64,000 nucleotides of DNA. Origin: Antedon mediterranea. Taxonomy: Eukaryota > Echinodermata > Crinoidea > Comatulida > Antedonidae. This document shows, piece by piece, positions 1 to 10,722 of the stretch (position 1 is its first letter; each line of letters opens with the position of its first letter). The notes beneath the pieces are model-generated. The model searched no databases. It saw nothing but the letters and a program-made list of their open reading frames with translations, and was not told the DNA's origin. Where the stretch lies: contig NC_092678.1 of the NCBI RefSeq assembly GCF_964355755.1, forward strand, positions 14,296,922 to 14,360,921, written 5' to 3'. Made by a program: the position numbers and the translations under genes.

Positions 1-30
1 ACAGATATCCTCAAATAAATATTTTAAGAG

Positions 31-3000
31 GCGGATCCAGCCTACTTAAAGATAGAGGGGCAGTTGTTTGATCCACTGGAAAAGAGAGTAATTTTGACAA
101 TTAATTTGTTATGGTAACATTTTACAAATGAACATTTAGAGTGCGAATCTGTTCTATCATTTGTATCTGAAAAATATGGCGTGAAAGTAGAAAAGTGAAA
201 CTATCTAAACTACCCTAGATTGGTCTTTTGTACAATCCCGGTTTTTCGTTAATAAGTTAATGTAGATGTGATCAGTATTACTGCGATTTTAAGTGAAAAT
301 GCTCTTTAAAATAATTACTTTTATTTGAGTACAGAAGGAAATGAAAGATCGATGGGAAAGACTTGGAGTTGAAGGTATTCTTGAGGAAAAGTTATTGCGT
401 TATTTATGGCAAAATCAGGACGAAGGTAATTTTGACATCTTTATAGAAGTGATGAGGGTGTTCCGGTTACTCTTTGAGAAAAAAACGGTATGTACGAAGC
501 TTACTCATTATATTGATTAATGTATAATCATTTAAAAAAGCCCTGGCTTAATAAACATTAAACTGAAATATTGTATCCTCTTTTCAATATTTTTTTAAAT
601 CAATTTTTATAATAACAGGAAGAAGAAGGTAACCGTGAATTCTTGGTTCCATGTCGGATGAAAGTTTTTACAAATACTAGTCTAGAAGTGACAAAAGATG
701 ACATGCAGATGGTATCAATTTACCTGACTCCGACAGACTTTCTTCCTGAGGCTGTGTACCACACTTTAGTTGTTGCATTTCTTGAATTGATGACGGGTAC
801 AGATAGTGATGATTCAAAAGTGTTCCGGAATCGTAGTGATTTTGAATTTAAAGATCACAAAGTCAGTTTAGGTGCCGTGCAAATTAAGCGTGAAAATGAA
901 AAACCACACGCAATTAAGGTAGGACAATTAATTGTTAAATATTTCTCACTATGTTTGTAGCATATAAATAAATACTAGATCAATTATTATATATAGTGCA
1001 TGTATTACTTATATTACATAATGGCATAACGCATCTTGTACTACGCACCTACACCTACCAACTTAACATATCTCTTATTAAGTAATGTTTACAACAATAA
1101 CACAAATCAACCAACCAAATTATCAAATGATGTTTACACATCTTTAATAAAGAGAAAGAAACAAACACTTACTTTTGATTTACTTTTGTTTTATTACTTA
1201 TTAGCTGCAAATATATCGTAGGACAGAACGTAGTTTCGACACAGAAGTTGGTGGCGCCAAACCAAAGAAACGACAACTGAAACCGAGTGTTTGCATGGAG
1301 GTAATCATTATTATGCATGATATTAACACTTCTAAACAAAATGTAATGTAAATGTAAATTAAATGTAATATCGTACACCACTTCCATGTGTTCAGGTACT
1401 AAGTTACTTGAGGGACCAACTACAAACCGTATGCAACATATACGAAGGTTGTGGTTACAAGCTACGTGTGGTATGCGATGCTTGTAATCCAAAGGAACAT
1501 CACTTAGTTGACCTTAAAAAGTGTTTGAAGAATGATGTAGTTCCATGTGGAGAAGATACGACAATGAATACAGCTCATATCAAGCGATATTTTTCTAAAG
1601 GTAAATTTGTTTTCTGTTTATGTTCCTTCGTCAATTCCATTACCTCATCTTAATTAAATCTCAATCTTTTTTATCATCTTTATTCGTCATTACCATTGAT
1701 AAATACATCAACAACACACTACAAAATGAACTTAACTCGTTTGAAAAATTAGGAGTCTAATGACAGGCGCCTAGCAAGAAGTGTTTCAGTTATGCATCAC
1801 ATATCATTGACGTTATCGGTTTACATTTAATCTTTTAAAGAGCTGCTATATTATTTCATTGAGAGTTTAACAATAATACAGGTATCGCTCCCCTGTATTT
1901 CATTTCAAAAACTAAGATGTTTGTTCTTTTAGCAAAAGAGTATATAGCTCTTACAACTTTGTCACTCAGATACTGTGTCCGTGAGAGCTAATCTGTCACT
2001 AAACATTTGCAAGCTGTTAGATAATTGAAATAATAGTACTATCAATATTTAAATTCAATATACAATACAGATATTACAATTAATTACTATACAATAGTTA
2101 TACACACATGATACAATAATATTGGTACATTTTCTCATATAAAATATGTAAAATCTCTACGATTTCTACAAAACAAATGTTGCGTGGATTGTTGGGAATA
2201 TTTTGTTTAAGCAAATAAAAGACGCATTGCTTCTAATTTTCTTATTATTTGGTAAAATTACTAATTAACAAAAATTGAGAGATGAACAAATCCTCTGCCA
2301 TCCAATCTAGCTCTTGAAAATAGTGTAGCTGCTCCTGTTGAATACTATATCGTCCAGTAGGCCTATTATGTCTAGAGACAATCAACAGAACCTGCATTTT
2401 ACTTGTCTGCCACTACCTCTCCAGCACATAGGTTACTTTTTAAGTTCCCTGGGTCGTCGCAAATGTAAATACCATTTATGTTTCTGGCATCATACGGGGT
2501 AATATCATTTTACTACTATAAATCATGTTAATTGTATTCCTATACATATTATTATTTTCTATTACAAACAATACTATACACTGTGTCTATAATTCTTGTG
2601 GGCACATCTAATATACTAGCAGTAGTGTAAATTAGCTTGGAAAGTTTCTATGTCCGTCACTTTACCAAAATACTTTATTACCAAGCTTTTAAGACGTTTT
2701 TTAAATTGTTGATCTTTTCACCCCAATTATTTTGGGGTGTCAATGGAATTCTAAAATGTTTGATAAACCATCACTGCCTGAAGGCTTATTGGATTTCATT
2801 TTTAAAAAACGTGTTTTATATTTATCAATGTTTAGAATCCATTCACATATTTCTGTGTTCTTCTGATAAGGCGCTGACATTAATACTATTTAGTAGGTAA
2901 CTTAAAATACCTACAATTGTGGTTTCAGATCATTATATAATCATTATAATGTAACACAAATAATCTAGAATTTATATTTTTAATGGAAATGGTTATTGTA

Positions 3001-6000
3001 TTGTTTATTTACAATAGGTGTTGTTGGGGCATCCAGTTCAACTACAGGTATGTTGTATATATTATTGTATTGGTTTAGATTAAGTGAATATTAATTAAAA
3101 TGTACAACTTTCTTCAATAAGAACTCATTGTCAAACATTAACAGAACATAACAGAGAACCGAATAAAGGAATTTGTTGATACGTATAAACAAGTATACAA
3201 CATTCCGTGCAAATATAGGACACGTTTAGATAATTACAATGTTGAATGTAACATCGCACTTTGATTACTTTTAGGCAATTATGACAAAACCAAAGGCGCA
3301 TCACTAAGTCGCCAAAGTGAAGGTAAATTACCAGTAGATAAAGATATTAATGATGTAATTATTGTCATGATGAAACAGTGATCTTTAATTATGTACTTAA
3401 TGAGCTGTTTCATCTAATTCATGCAAAACACAAATTCACTAAAAAATGCACAGAAACATAAAACATGACCATTTCACCGAATAATAAATGGTAGCGAGCT
3501 CGCCAGCATTCACACATAGGTTATTAAGATAAAATACGGAATATACAAGTAGAAGTAAATAGTTATACTCAATTATTTGTCATATCTCATATATTAGAAT
3601 GATTTAAAAATCATAATGCTACTATTACAATTATTTAATTAAAAAAATCAACCCCAAAGTTAATGGATGGATGTCGGAGAGCAATGGATGATACGTTTTG
3701 AAACCTGACAACTTTTTACAACTTTACACTTTCAAACATATAGCATAATGTTCACAAATACGAATTAATAAACACTAAATGAAATATTTTTTTAACAAAG
3801 TGCCAGTTACAGAGACAAATCCAGAATCAGAGCCAGACTCGGTGCCTAGGGTAAATGAAATGCATGTGCCAGAGAATTTGCCAGTGTCAGGGGTAGTACC
3901 AGTATATGTGCCAGAGGAAACACCAGTGCATGTGCCAGAAGTAGCACCAGTGAATGTGCCAGAGGTAGCACCAGCGCATGTGCCATCACCAGGACATCAA
4001 GGTATCTATAATATTTATAATATTTATGACTAACAGACATTTTAAAAACTCTTTTGAAAAAACACCTTTTTAGTTTGTAATTCAATCTGTTTCTATTTGC
4101 TTTGCGTTATGTTCCGGCATTTTGTTCACATTTGTTTTGTTTAATGTTGTGTTTTACACTTTTAATCATTAGATATTGTTTTTTTAATGATCAAATAATA
4201 TAAACTACAATTTGCCATCATTCAATTAAAGACTAATATACAACACTACCAAAACCATATTCCTTGGCTTTGCCTGCTAGTTATTACAACTGTCTGTTAC
4301 GGTTTATGAGTGACAATCTAGAAACAAACATGTGAATGTTATATTTATTAGGCGTTGTTGTGTTTAAGGTGCAAAGTGTTGAAAGTAATTGCTAAATGAT
4401 GGTATTACATAATGTAACGACAAGTTTTATAATCTAGATGTTTGTATGACCGTATGTATCATAATTATCCAAGATATTTTTATCAATGATATTGATCAAC
4501 AAATTTGAGTTTAAGTTTTTTGTTGATGTTTTATTATTGGGGCGCATACTTTGATTTAACGAATTGCGTTAATTTATAAGAGGATTTTTAAATTAATGTT
4601 TACGTTTTGCGATTTGCAGCTCAACCTTGTAAACATAATTCTAACACAAATACATTAGATTAAATGTTTTTGTTGGTGACCTTGCATTGGATGCATCTTA
4701 ATGTGTAACACAACGAATCAGGAGGATTGAAAATGTTCATCTGGTTTGTAGCAATAAGTTATTTGAAATGTTTTTTTTTTTCAAATCAGCAATTAGTAAA
4801 CTAACATTGACAGTTTTGCTGTCGTGATCGGACAGCTTCTTCAGAAATAATGACGATCTATCATCAAACAGATTTACCTCTAGAGGGCCTATTCTGTTTA
4901 ATGACAGGGTAATAGACGTGACTGAGTTGGTGGGCGCCCTCGTCTCTGTTGATGATTTGGTTTCCTCGTCGGTGGATCCAGATGGCTTCCCTGATGTCAT
5001 TAAACAGAATAGGCCCTCTAGAAGTCAATCTGTTTGATGATAAATCGTCATTATTTCTGAAGAAGCTGTCCGATCACGACAGCGAAACTGTCAAGGTTAG
5101 TTTACTAATTGTTGGTTTGAAAAAAATAACATTTCAAATAACGAATCAGGAATGTCAATTCTTTATGAAAATACATTATAATATCAGAGTATATGATACG
5201 ATACGATGATACACTTAAATGTATGATCGTTATCATTAAAACACAAAGAATATAATGTTAAATAAAAAAAAATGAAATGGGTAGTTTATATTATTGTATT
5301 GAAGTGGTCGTTATTAATATTGCAATGCTTTGTTTCATAAATTTATAATCTTAATCTGTAAACATCGATTATTATTTCAGCAATAATAAATTATCTAAAG
5401 TGATACTATCTAAGCATTGTACTCCCTAATTTACTATGCTTAATACAATTCATACAACACAAATATTGTTTTTTTGTGTTCCTTTGTACAGAATCGATCA
5501 AGAAAGAATTTCAGACAATGTTGGTACAAGTATCAAACTGGTATGATAAGCGTCGTGTCCTTGATAAACTGAAGGTGTTGTGCAAAGACCTAAAAATATC
5601 TTACAGTGATCTACAAAAGACGGAAAGCACGATGGAATTATTCAATTTATTAAAATCCTCTGGCCATCTTACCACTACCAACATTGACGTTATTGTTGAT
5701 ATGATTAATGTCACTGGAACCAACGGTGTTCTGGAAACCAACGCACTGGTAAAGAAGAAGTACCATGATGTGGATCATCCAGTAAAATCCTTCTCTCCGT
5801 ATCGACAAAAGCTGATTAAATTCGGAAACGCACTTTCGAAAGAAAACATAACAAAGCTCCGTCATCTAAACGATGTTTCTTATGAACAATGTTACAACCA
5901 GTGGATTTTAATATTGATCCTGGAGGATATAGGTGTCCTTAGAGAGGACAAATTACAGTCTTTTATCGGAGATTTAAAGGCGAATGCGATGGCTGTTGTC

Positions 6001-6021
6001 GCTGAACAGTTAGAAGATTAG
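31..6021 (+). CDS. 3' half of a COR-domain / tandem death-effector-domain protein (multi-exon, 5' end outside window)
   Basis: Exons read from splice sites and phase: about 31-113, 335-487, 619-918, 1205-1300, 1396-1600, 3018-3047, 3275-3322, 3801-4001 and 5492-6021 (stop TAG). From 335 onward every junction keeps frame: 335, 619, 1205 and 1396 start in phase 0, the later ones in phase 1. The chain encodes a COR domain, a cysteine-containing region, a VPE-rich linker and two DED-like helical domains. COR domains normally follow a Roc GTPase domain in ROCO proteins, so a Roc domain and perhaps ankyrin repeats are expected to the left of the window. Death-effector domains mediate homotypic assembly in apoptotic and innate immune signalling. 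The first listed exon (COR-like, reading YLKIEGQLFDPLEKRVI) does not join 335 in a clean phase, so a small exon between them is missing from my model. No known gene name is recognisable. Confidence 0.82.
335..1600 (+). CDS. COR-domain exons (four consecutive exons)
   Basis: Exons 335-487, 619-918, 1205-1300 and 1396-1600. The first reads MKDRWERLGVEGILEEKLL followed by RYLW, the usual COR 'gil..l..lW' pattern. The second contains EFLVPCRM and FLPEAVYHTLVVAFLEL, the 'yLvP..L' and 'lP.gl...Lvv.f' segments of the C-terminal COR half. The fourth has two CxxC-like positions (CDAC, then C...VPC) and a His pair, a pattern recalled from invertebrate COR proteins. Acceptors are good (e.g. tacag at 331-334, ttcag at 1391-1395) and each donor begins GT. 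The domain call rests on pattern recall; an HMM search against the Pfam COR family would settle it. Confidence 0.75.
3018..4001 (+). CDS. Linker exons including a VPE-rich repeat segment
   Basis: Three phase-1 exons of 30, 48 and 201 nt (3018-3047, 3275-3322, 3801-4001). All are multiples of three, so each can be skipped or included without a frameshift. The third encodes 67 residues dominated by a degenerate ~10-residue unit of the kind VPEVAPVNVPE, rich in Val, Pro and Glu, probably an extended flexible spacer between the COR core and the DEDs. The DNA shows the same near-repeat (gtgccagaggtagcacca and variants). The low-complexity repeat is likely to vary in length between alleles. Confidence 0.7.
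4712..5151. repeat. Near-perfect intronic palindrome (two ~150-bp arms, 88-bp loop) flanked by 12-bp direct repeats
   Basis: The arms 4757-4906 and 4995-5142 are reverse complements with only scattered differences; the loop is 4907-4994. Each arm read outward has the same coding-like frame (contains SLNRIGPLEVNLFDD then KKLSDHDS), once on the - strand and once on the + strand. The direct repeat AACGAATCAGGA lies at 4712-4723 and again at 5140-5151, overlapping the arm end by 3 nt, as a target duplication would. It sits in the last intron of the COR-DED gene. Either a foldback element or an inverted duplication of a former exon; no transposase is present. Confidence 0.75.
5492..6021 (+). CDS. 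Terminal exon: two tandem death-effector-like domains
   Basis: The acceptor is tttgtacag at 5483-5491 and the stop is TAG at 6019-6021, giving about 176 residues. Residues ~4-85 fit a DED: a first helix EFQTMLVQVSNWY, then LDKLKVLCKDLKIS, then TESTMELFNLLKSSGHLTT and the helix after it (compare the FADD/caspase-8 pattern of LKfLC, 'l.LF..L...g.l'). Residues ~102-172 repeat the plan (YRQKLIKFGNALSKENITKL, then WILILILEDIGVLREDKL), ending a few residues before the stop. A clear RxDL motif is not seen in either domain, so filament-type self-assembly is uncertain. Tandem DEDs are known from caspase-8 and FLIP; here they sit behind a COR domain. Confidence 0.72.
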
Positions 6022-6540
6022 AACACCAAGTTAACGATGTGGATACTACAGTACTGCAAAAGTAGTAAACCACCTACATCAATGGTGTAGATAAGTTTTG
6101 AACAATTATAGTAAACCACCAAGTTAACGATGTGGCTACTACTGCAAAAGTAGTAAACCACCTACATCAATGGTGTAGGTAAGTTTTGAACAATTATAGT
6201 AGACCACCAAATTAACGATGTGGATACTGTTGCAAAGTAGTAGACCACCTAAGTAAATTATGGAGATGAGTTTTTAACAATTATAGTAGACCACCAAGTT
6301 AACGATGTGGATACTACTGCAAAAGTAGTAAACCACATAATTAAATGATGGAGATAAGTTTTGAACAATTATAGTAGACCACCAAGTTAACGATGTGGAT
6401 ACTGTTGCAAAGTAGTAAACCACCTACATCAATGGTGTAGGTAAGTTTGAACAATTATAGTAGACCACCAAGTTAACGATGTGGATACTGTTGCAAAAGT
6501 AGTAAACCACCTACATCAATGGTTTAGATAAGTTTTGAAC
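6022..6540. repeat. Tandem repeat, ~89-bp unit, about six copies, directly after the stop codon
   Basis: Units start with a copy of accaagttaacgatgtgg near 6024, 6117, 6206, 6292, 6379 and 6468 (spacing 86-93 bp). Each unit also holds gcaaaagtagtaaaccacc and, in most, a small inverted repeat 'ctacatcaatggtgtag' that could fold. It lies between the stop codon and the AATAAA at 6634, so it is probably transcribed as 3' UTR. Confidence 0.9.
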
Positions 6541-6633
6541 GTAGTATTGTGCCTTTTGACATTTAAGAAGTATTATGATATTCATATTGCCAACCTCATG
6601 TTCAGAGGATTTACGTCAGTTTACATTGTACAA

Positions 6634-6639
6634 AATAAA
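6634..6639 (+). promoter_or_regulatory. Candidate poly(A) signal AATAAA of the COR-DED gene
   Basis: AATAAA occurs about 610 bases after the stop codon and just past the tandem repeat. It is the first good hexamer after the array, but AT-rich sequence offers others. Confidence 0.4.
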
Positions 6640-6649
6640 AGAATACTGT

Positions 6650-7750
6650 ACATATGTATGATTCATGTTAACTAATTATGTCAGTTTCTTCGTACTAATT
6701 ATTAGAAGTTCTCAATTTACCGCATAATTGATATTATTTTGTGTTTTACTATCAATTGTTGATGTTATTTAGTATACAAATAATTCATATTTGTGAGTTG
6801 AATACGGTAGTGTAATGCAAACGTCCAATACAACCATTTAATATAAATGTTACGTGCAGTATAACTAATATCGACACTTAGTACAAATTAACCAATGGAC
6901 TAATGGAAAACGATTCATTCAGGTTTTGCAGTGTAGAACAACTAAACGTCATATCCCGGTAAACTGATCACTCGGATTGTATTGCTATTTATTAGAAATT
7001 AGAAACTTACAGAAAATACATTCCACGATCGTTTATGACATATTTAGTAGGGTTAAAGTAAAATAATTGATTTATAAGGAGCGTATTAAAAAAGAAATAG
7101 GTGTACATTCTTTTAAAAACAAAACATTAAAACTCGAAAGAAGATCACATATTTAGCCTGATCAATAATTATGTTTTTTGCCGTTTAATTTGTATTATTC
7201 TGTCCAAGCAAGAGCATTAAATATGTTTCTTTCCAAAGTATTTGCAGTTACGCCCGATTAGGGTAGATGATTTTAAATGAAATATTGGTAGCCGGTTAGT
7301 GTGTATCTAGTGACAGCTAGAAACGAGTACAATACGTGTCGGTGATAAAGTGTAATCAAAGAAGTTAAGCACTAAGCTACATTTCTGCACTTAATCTTTA
7401 TTTCACAAACGGTTTACATTTACAAAACAAAACAAATTGTAAAACAATATGATTACGTTATGATACATTACCATATTGATGAAGATACCTTTTAGATAAT
7501 AAACCATTCTCCTTTTCAATGCAAATAAAACACAAAGGTGTTTAAAATAATACAAAATCAACCTTTTCTTTGTATGTTTATATTATTAAAATAATTGAAT
7601 TTATTATGTAATCACATAACATTACGGTTATGTCACGCTATAATTCTACAATTTCCGAATACGTCATTTTTCGATGTTAAAATAAACGTACAGTACATAA
7701 GTTGGTTTTGTATTTTTATTTATTATTTTCTTTTAGTTTTTTGTTAAGCC
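6650..7750. other. Intergenic stretch with no recognised feature
   Basis: AT-rich single-copy-looking DNA. I find no exon with credible splice sites, no RNA gene and no repeat pattern on either strand. Confidence 0.5.
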
Positions 7751-8021
7751 TAATGTTAATGTAGAGCAAAAGAAAAACGTCCGTTGTTTAGAAAATTGTA
7801 ATAATCGTCACACCGCCATATATGGAGGTGGAATAAGTTGTCCTTAATTGGCAAAACATCCATTGGCGGGGTGACCAACATCATTACCTGCAAAACAATT
7901 ATGATGAAGTTCAGATTTTGATTGATGTGATCGTCTGAATTGATTACGTTATACATGTATTTGAAAAAAAAATCTACTATAACAATTACTATTCTTAGGA
8001 ATATTTTATTGTTATTTTTAC

Positions 8022-8110
8022 CATAGTTGTCTTTGTAATTCCGTGTACCAGTTACACGTCTTTCTGGTCCAATCCGAAGAAAATATCCCGTACTCGAAAA
8101 CAACTTTATG
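8022..8110 (-). CDS. FGF-like (beta-trefoil) exon, partial gene or relic
   Basis: On the - strand this reads IKLFSSTGYFLRIGPERR followed by VTGTRNYKDNYG. That matches the start of the fibroblast growth factor core (LYCRxGyfLrIhPDGrVdGtR) at most conserved positions. It ends at a GT donor (CTATG|gtaaaa) close to where the first intron lies in FGF1/FGF2-type genes. A following - strand exon from 7893 (acceptor ttttgcag) to the stop at 7756 is open and reads PPMDVLPIKDNLF then YNFLNNGRF, weakly like the next FGF strands, but its phase does not match this donor. The 5' acceptor (catag, 8111-8115) is poor and no signal peptide exon was found upstream. So it may be a partial gene, a diverged FGF/IL-1-like trefoil, or a pseudogene. 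Confidence 0.42.
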
Positions 8111-8581
8111 CTATGAACGTTGTCGTGTTGATGTATTTGTGTTTAGTTTAAGTCGACTGTTGAAATTGAGTTAGTTGACAATTCCCAGTATGCTCCTGTA
8201 GAATAAAATAGAAAAAAGCTAAATCTCCAAAACATATACTTTTAGCATAATGCGCTCTAATTTATTTATTTATTCAATGAAAACATAATTAAATACATAT
8301 CTGCGTTATATAAGAAATCTTTAGAATATAATAATGATTTGTTAAATTCAATACACCAGTGGCCGTATTCACCCATCACACTGAAGTGATATTTCTCTTA
8401 AGTATTTTATTTAACTCAATAAGTATTTACCTTAAATCATATTCACTTAGATATGAGATTATTTTTATTGTTATTGTGGTTCCCTTAGATTAAGTGGGAA
8501 TGGTGTTTAATCATTCCTAATGTTTTGATTTTTTTTTTAATATACACTGTTTTGACACAATAATCCTAGACAAATGGAACA

Positions 8582-9478
8582 AAATCAAATCAAATCAAAT
8601 CAATCAAATCAAATCTTTATTCGTTCCATATAAAATAAATTGTACATGGAAAAATGGTTTTCCTCGACAGAAAAATATGGTAAAACATTCATAATTACAT
8701 CATACATAGAACAAATTTACAATTTAAAAACATTAATTAAAACATCCATCAACAGTAAAACTTTAAAATATATATTGCACATGTGCGCTATTATGATCTA
8801 ACAATCTTTGAGTTAAAAATATGAGTTGAATTTGGTACAAAAGACAGTCGGTTTCTTGACGTATCAGCTCTAGGAGCCCGTAACCGGCCTGACTTGTTCT
8901 TAAAAAATCTCATATGTAATGGATGTTTCTTATCTTCTAAAATTTTACTTAATTTACTTAGGACCTGTTTTTCATAAAGATATTTTAAAGAAAATTTTGT
9001 AGGTAATGATATGAGTAAGGTTTGGAGGGGAATGAGGCAAATGAGCGGATATGCAAAATCGCCACAAGGAAGTGGAATTGTGTCAAATTTGACTAAACAA
9101 TATGCTAATGAATTAAATACTTTTTTTAATAGGTTCGATCGCTATAATTTTTCTGATGAACAGATCTTAATCAAAAGTAGGTTGGCCTTACCAGATGAAA
9201 GTGGTTTTGACCTTAAGACAAATGCGGATGAAGTTACCAGCCACTTTAAAGGTCTGAAAGCATCCAAATCAGCTGGACCAGACCAAATTATACCCAAAGT
9301 TCTTAAATTATGCGCAACCCAATTGGCAGATATTTTTGTATATATTTTTAACTTGATTTTTGAAACACAAACCTTGCCAGAATCCTGGAAAACGTCATGC
9401 ATCATCCCAATCCCTAAACGACAAAATATACAGTGTTATAACGATCTTAGACTATATTCATTTATGATAATGAGATAA
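8582..9478 (-). mobile_element. 5'-inverted (twin-primed) non-LTR retrotransposon fragment
   Basis: The left part (8582-~8985) is the 3' end of a LINE on the - strand. It has a (GATTT)n-type tail at 8582-8622 (seen on + as repeated AATCAA) and, further in, - strand codons reading LLEDKKHPLHMRFFKNKSGR and RNRLSFVP, typical of the region after the reverse transcriptase in CR1/L2-like elements. The right part (9000-9478) encodes an upstream RT region of the same kind of element but on the + strand. One insertion with its 5' portion inverted explains both. No clear target-site duplication was found. Confidence 0.65.
9011..9478 (+). pseudogene. Reverse transcriptase N-terminal fragment (CR1/L2-like LINE), truncated
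   Basis: The open frame encodes LNTFFNRFDRYNF, then GLKASKSAGPDQIIPKVLKL, then PESWKTSCIIPIPKR and NDLR. These are the palm/finger motifs RT-0 to RT-2 of CR1/L2/Jockey-type elements (kA.GPD, P..Wk...iiPi.K, nD.RP). It stops just after ND.R, before the catalytic YADD region. About 155 residues of a protein normally near 900. It is the inverted half of the element at 8582-9478. Confidence 0.8.
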
Positions 9479-9757
9479 AAGCTAGATGAGTGTTAAAAAC
9501 TATTTTTATAAATGAATGTATTAATCCATGCATTTGTTGGCAGAGCTAGCTGCACTTCGATTATCATACACAAAACACTTTGGTGTAATTACTAGTAGTA
9601 GCGGCCCATTTCCACTCAGCTCTAAAGCTTAGTATTATTAGCTCCTAACCACCTTATACTCGGTAATAATATATTAGATTCAACAAAAAAGTTATAAAGT
9701 GATGGGCTATATACAGCAGATAACAGCGTGTATTATTCGAGCGACATGGTAGCTGCC

Positions 9758-10160
9758 TATTGACTATTTTCACATAAGTCATAATATTTATAACATTAAT
9801 TCAGCAGTCATTAGGTCATAACATTTATGACAATTTAAAGGTACATGTTAAGTCTCGGAATACGCTAGTTATAGTGTATAGTACAGGAAGCACTAATTTC
9901 GGGGCTTCCTGGTACAGTATTGACTATTTTCACATAAGTCATAATATTTATGACATTAATTTAGCAGTCATTAGGTCATAAAATTTATGACAATTTAAAA
10001 CTACATGTTATGTCTCGGAATACGCTGGTTATAGTACATGAGGCTGTGATTTCCGGGCTTCAAGGTATTGACTATTTTCACATAAGTCATAATATTTATG
10101 ACATGATTGTGAAGCTGCCATTAGGTCATAAAATTTATGACTTCAGAAATACAAGAATTT
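9758..10160. repeat. Tandem repeat, 160/148-bp units, about 2.6 copies
   Basis: Copies begin with tattgactattttcacataa at 9758, 9918 and 10066. Each contains two short palindromes (gtcataatatttatgac and gtcataaaatttatgac, with variants). The third copy is cut short. No coding potential. Confidence 0.85.
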
Positions 10161-10492
10161 CTCTGTAAAAATAATTAGTAGACAAAGTTTTAGTGTGCTA
10201 TACAAGCTTTTTATTAATGACAAAATATGAATACACTCATAAGGTGTTTTTTCTCAGCCGTACATCAAAGAATTAAAGAACTGATAAATTTTAACTATTT
10301 ATTCACTAACACTGGTTATTAATTTAGAATGAATTAAACTCGGCTTCTAGTAAAATAAGTATTGTATGCATTACTAACTATTTATACGTGATTGTAGTAG
10401 AAAATATTTAAAAGATATATACATTTCACAGGCACAGAATAATTCTAAACCGCCCAGTGAAATTTAATTATTTAATTTTAAACGATAAAGAT

Positions 10493-10590
10493 GAGGAAAT
10501 CAGTGAGAATGCCCAATCCAAGATCCGAACCCGGAACATTCTGCTTGATATGCAGATGACCATTAGACCACTGTCGTAGTAAGGCGGAAC
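10493..10590 (-). mobile_element. tRNA-derived SINE head (relic)
   Basis: The - strand carries a box-A-like TGGTCTAATGG and, 30-odd bases on, a box-B-like GGGTTCGGATC, the internal pol III promoter layout of tRNA-derived SINEs. The acceptor stem does not close, so it is not a functional tRNA. A ~35-bp piece of the neighbouring sequence (aaacgataaagatgaggaaa) recurs at 28842, supporting a dispersed family. Confidence 0.6.
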
Positions 10591-10722
10591 ATTACTAGTC
10601 TCTCAATTGTATACAGTATATATATAAACATCACAAGGCACAGAATAAATTTAATAAATTAATTTGAAAATTTATATAAAATGTGACTGCAAGGCATGTG
10701 TCCAGTATCATGAATGCTATTT

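Noticed and set aside
6022-6540. CRISPR-like regular repeat
   Set aside because: Continuous tandem units without spacers, in an intron-bearing eukaryotic locus.
10493-10590. tRNA gene on the minus strand
   Set aside because: Box A and B are present but the acceptor and anticodon stems do not close; it fits a SINE head.
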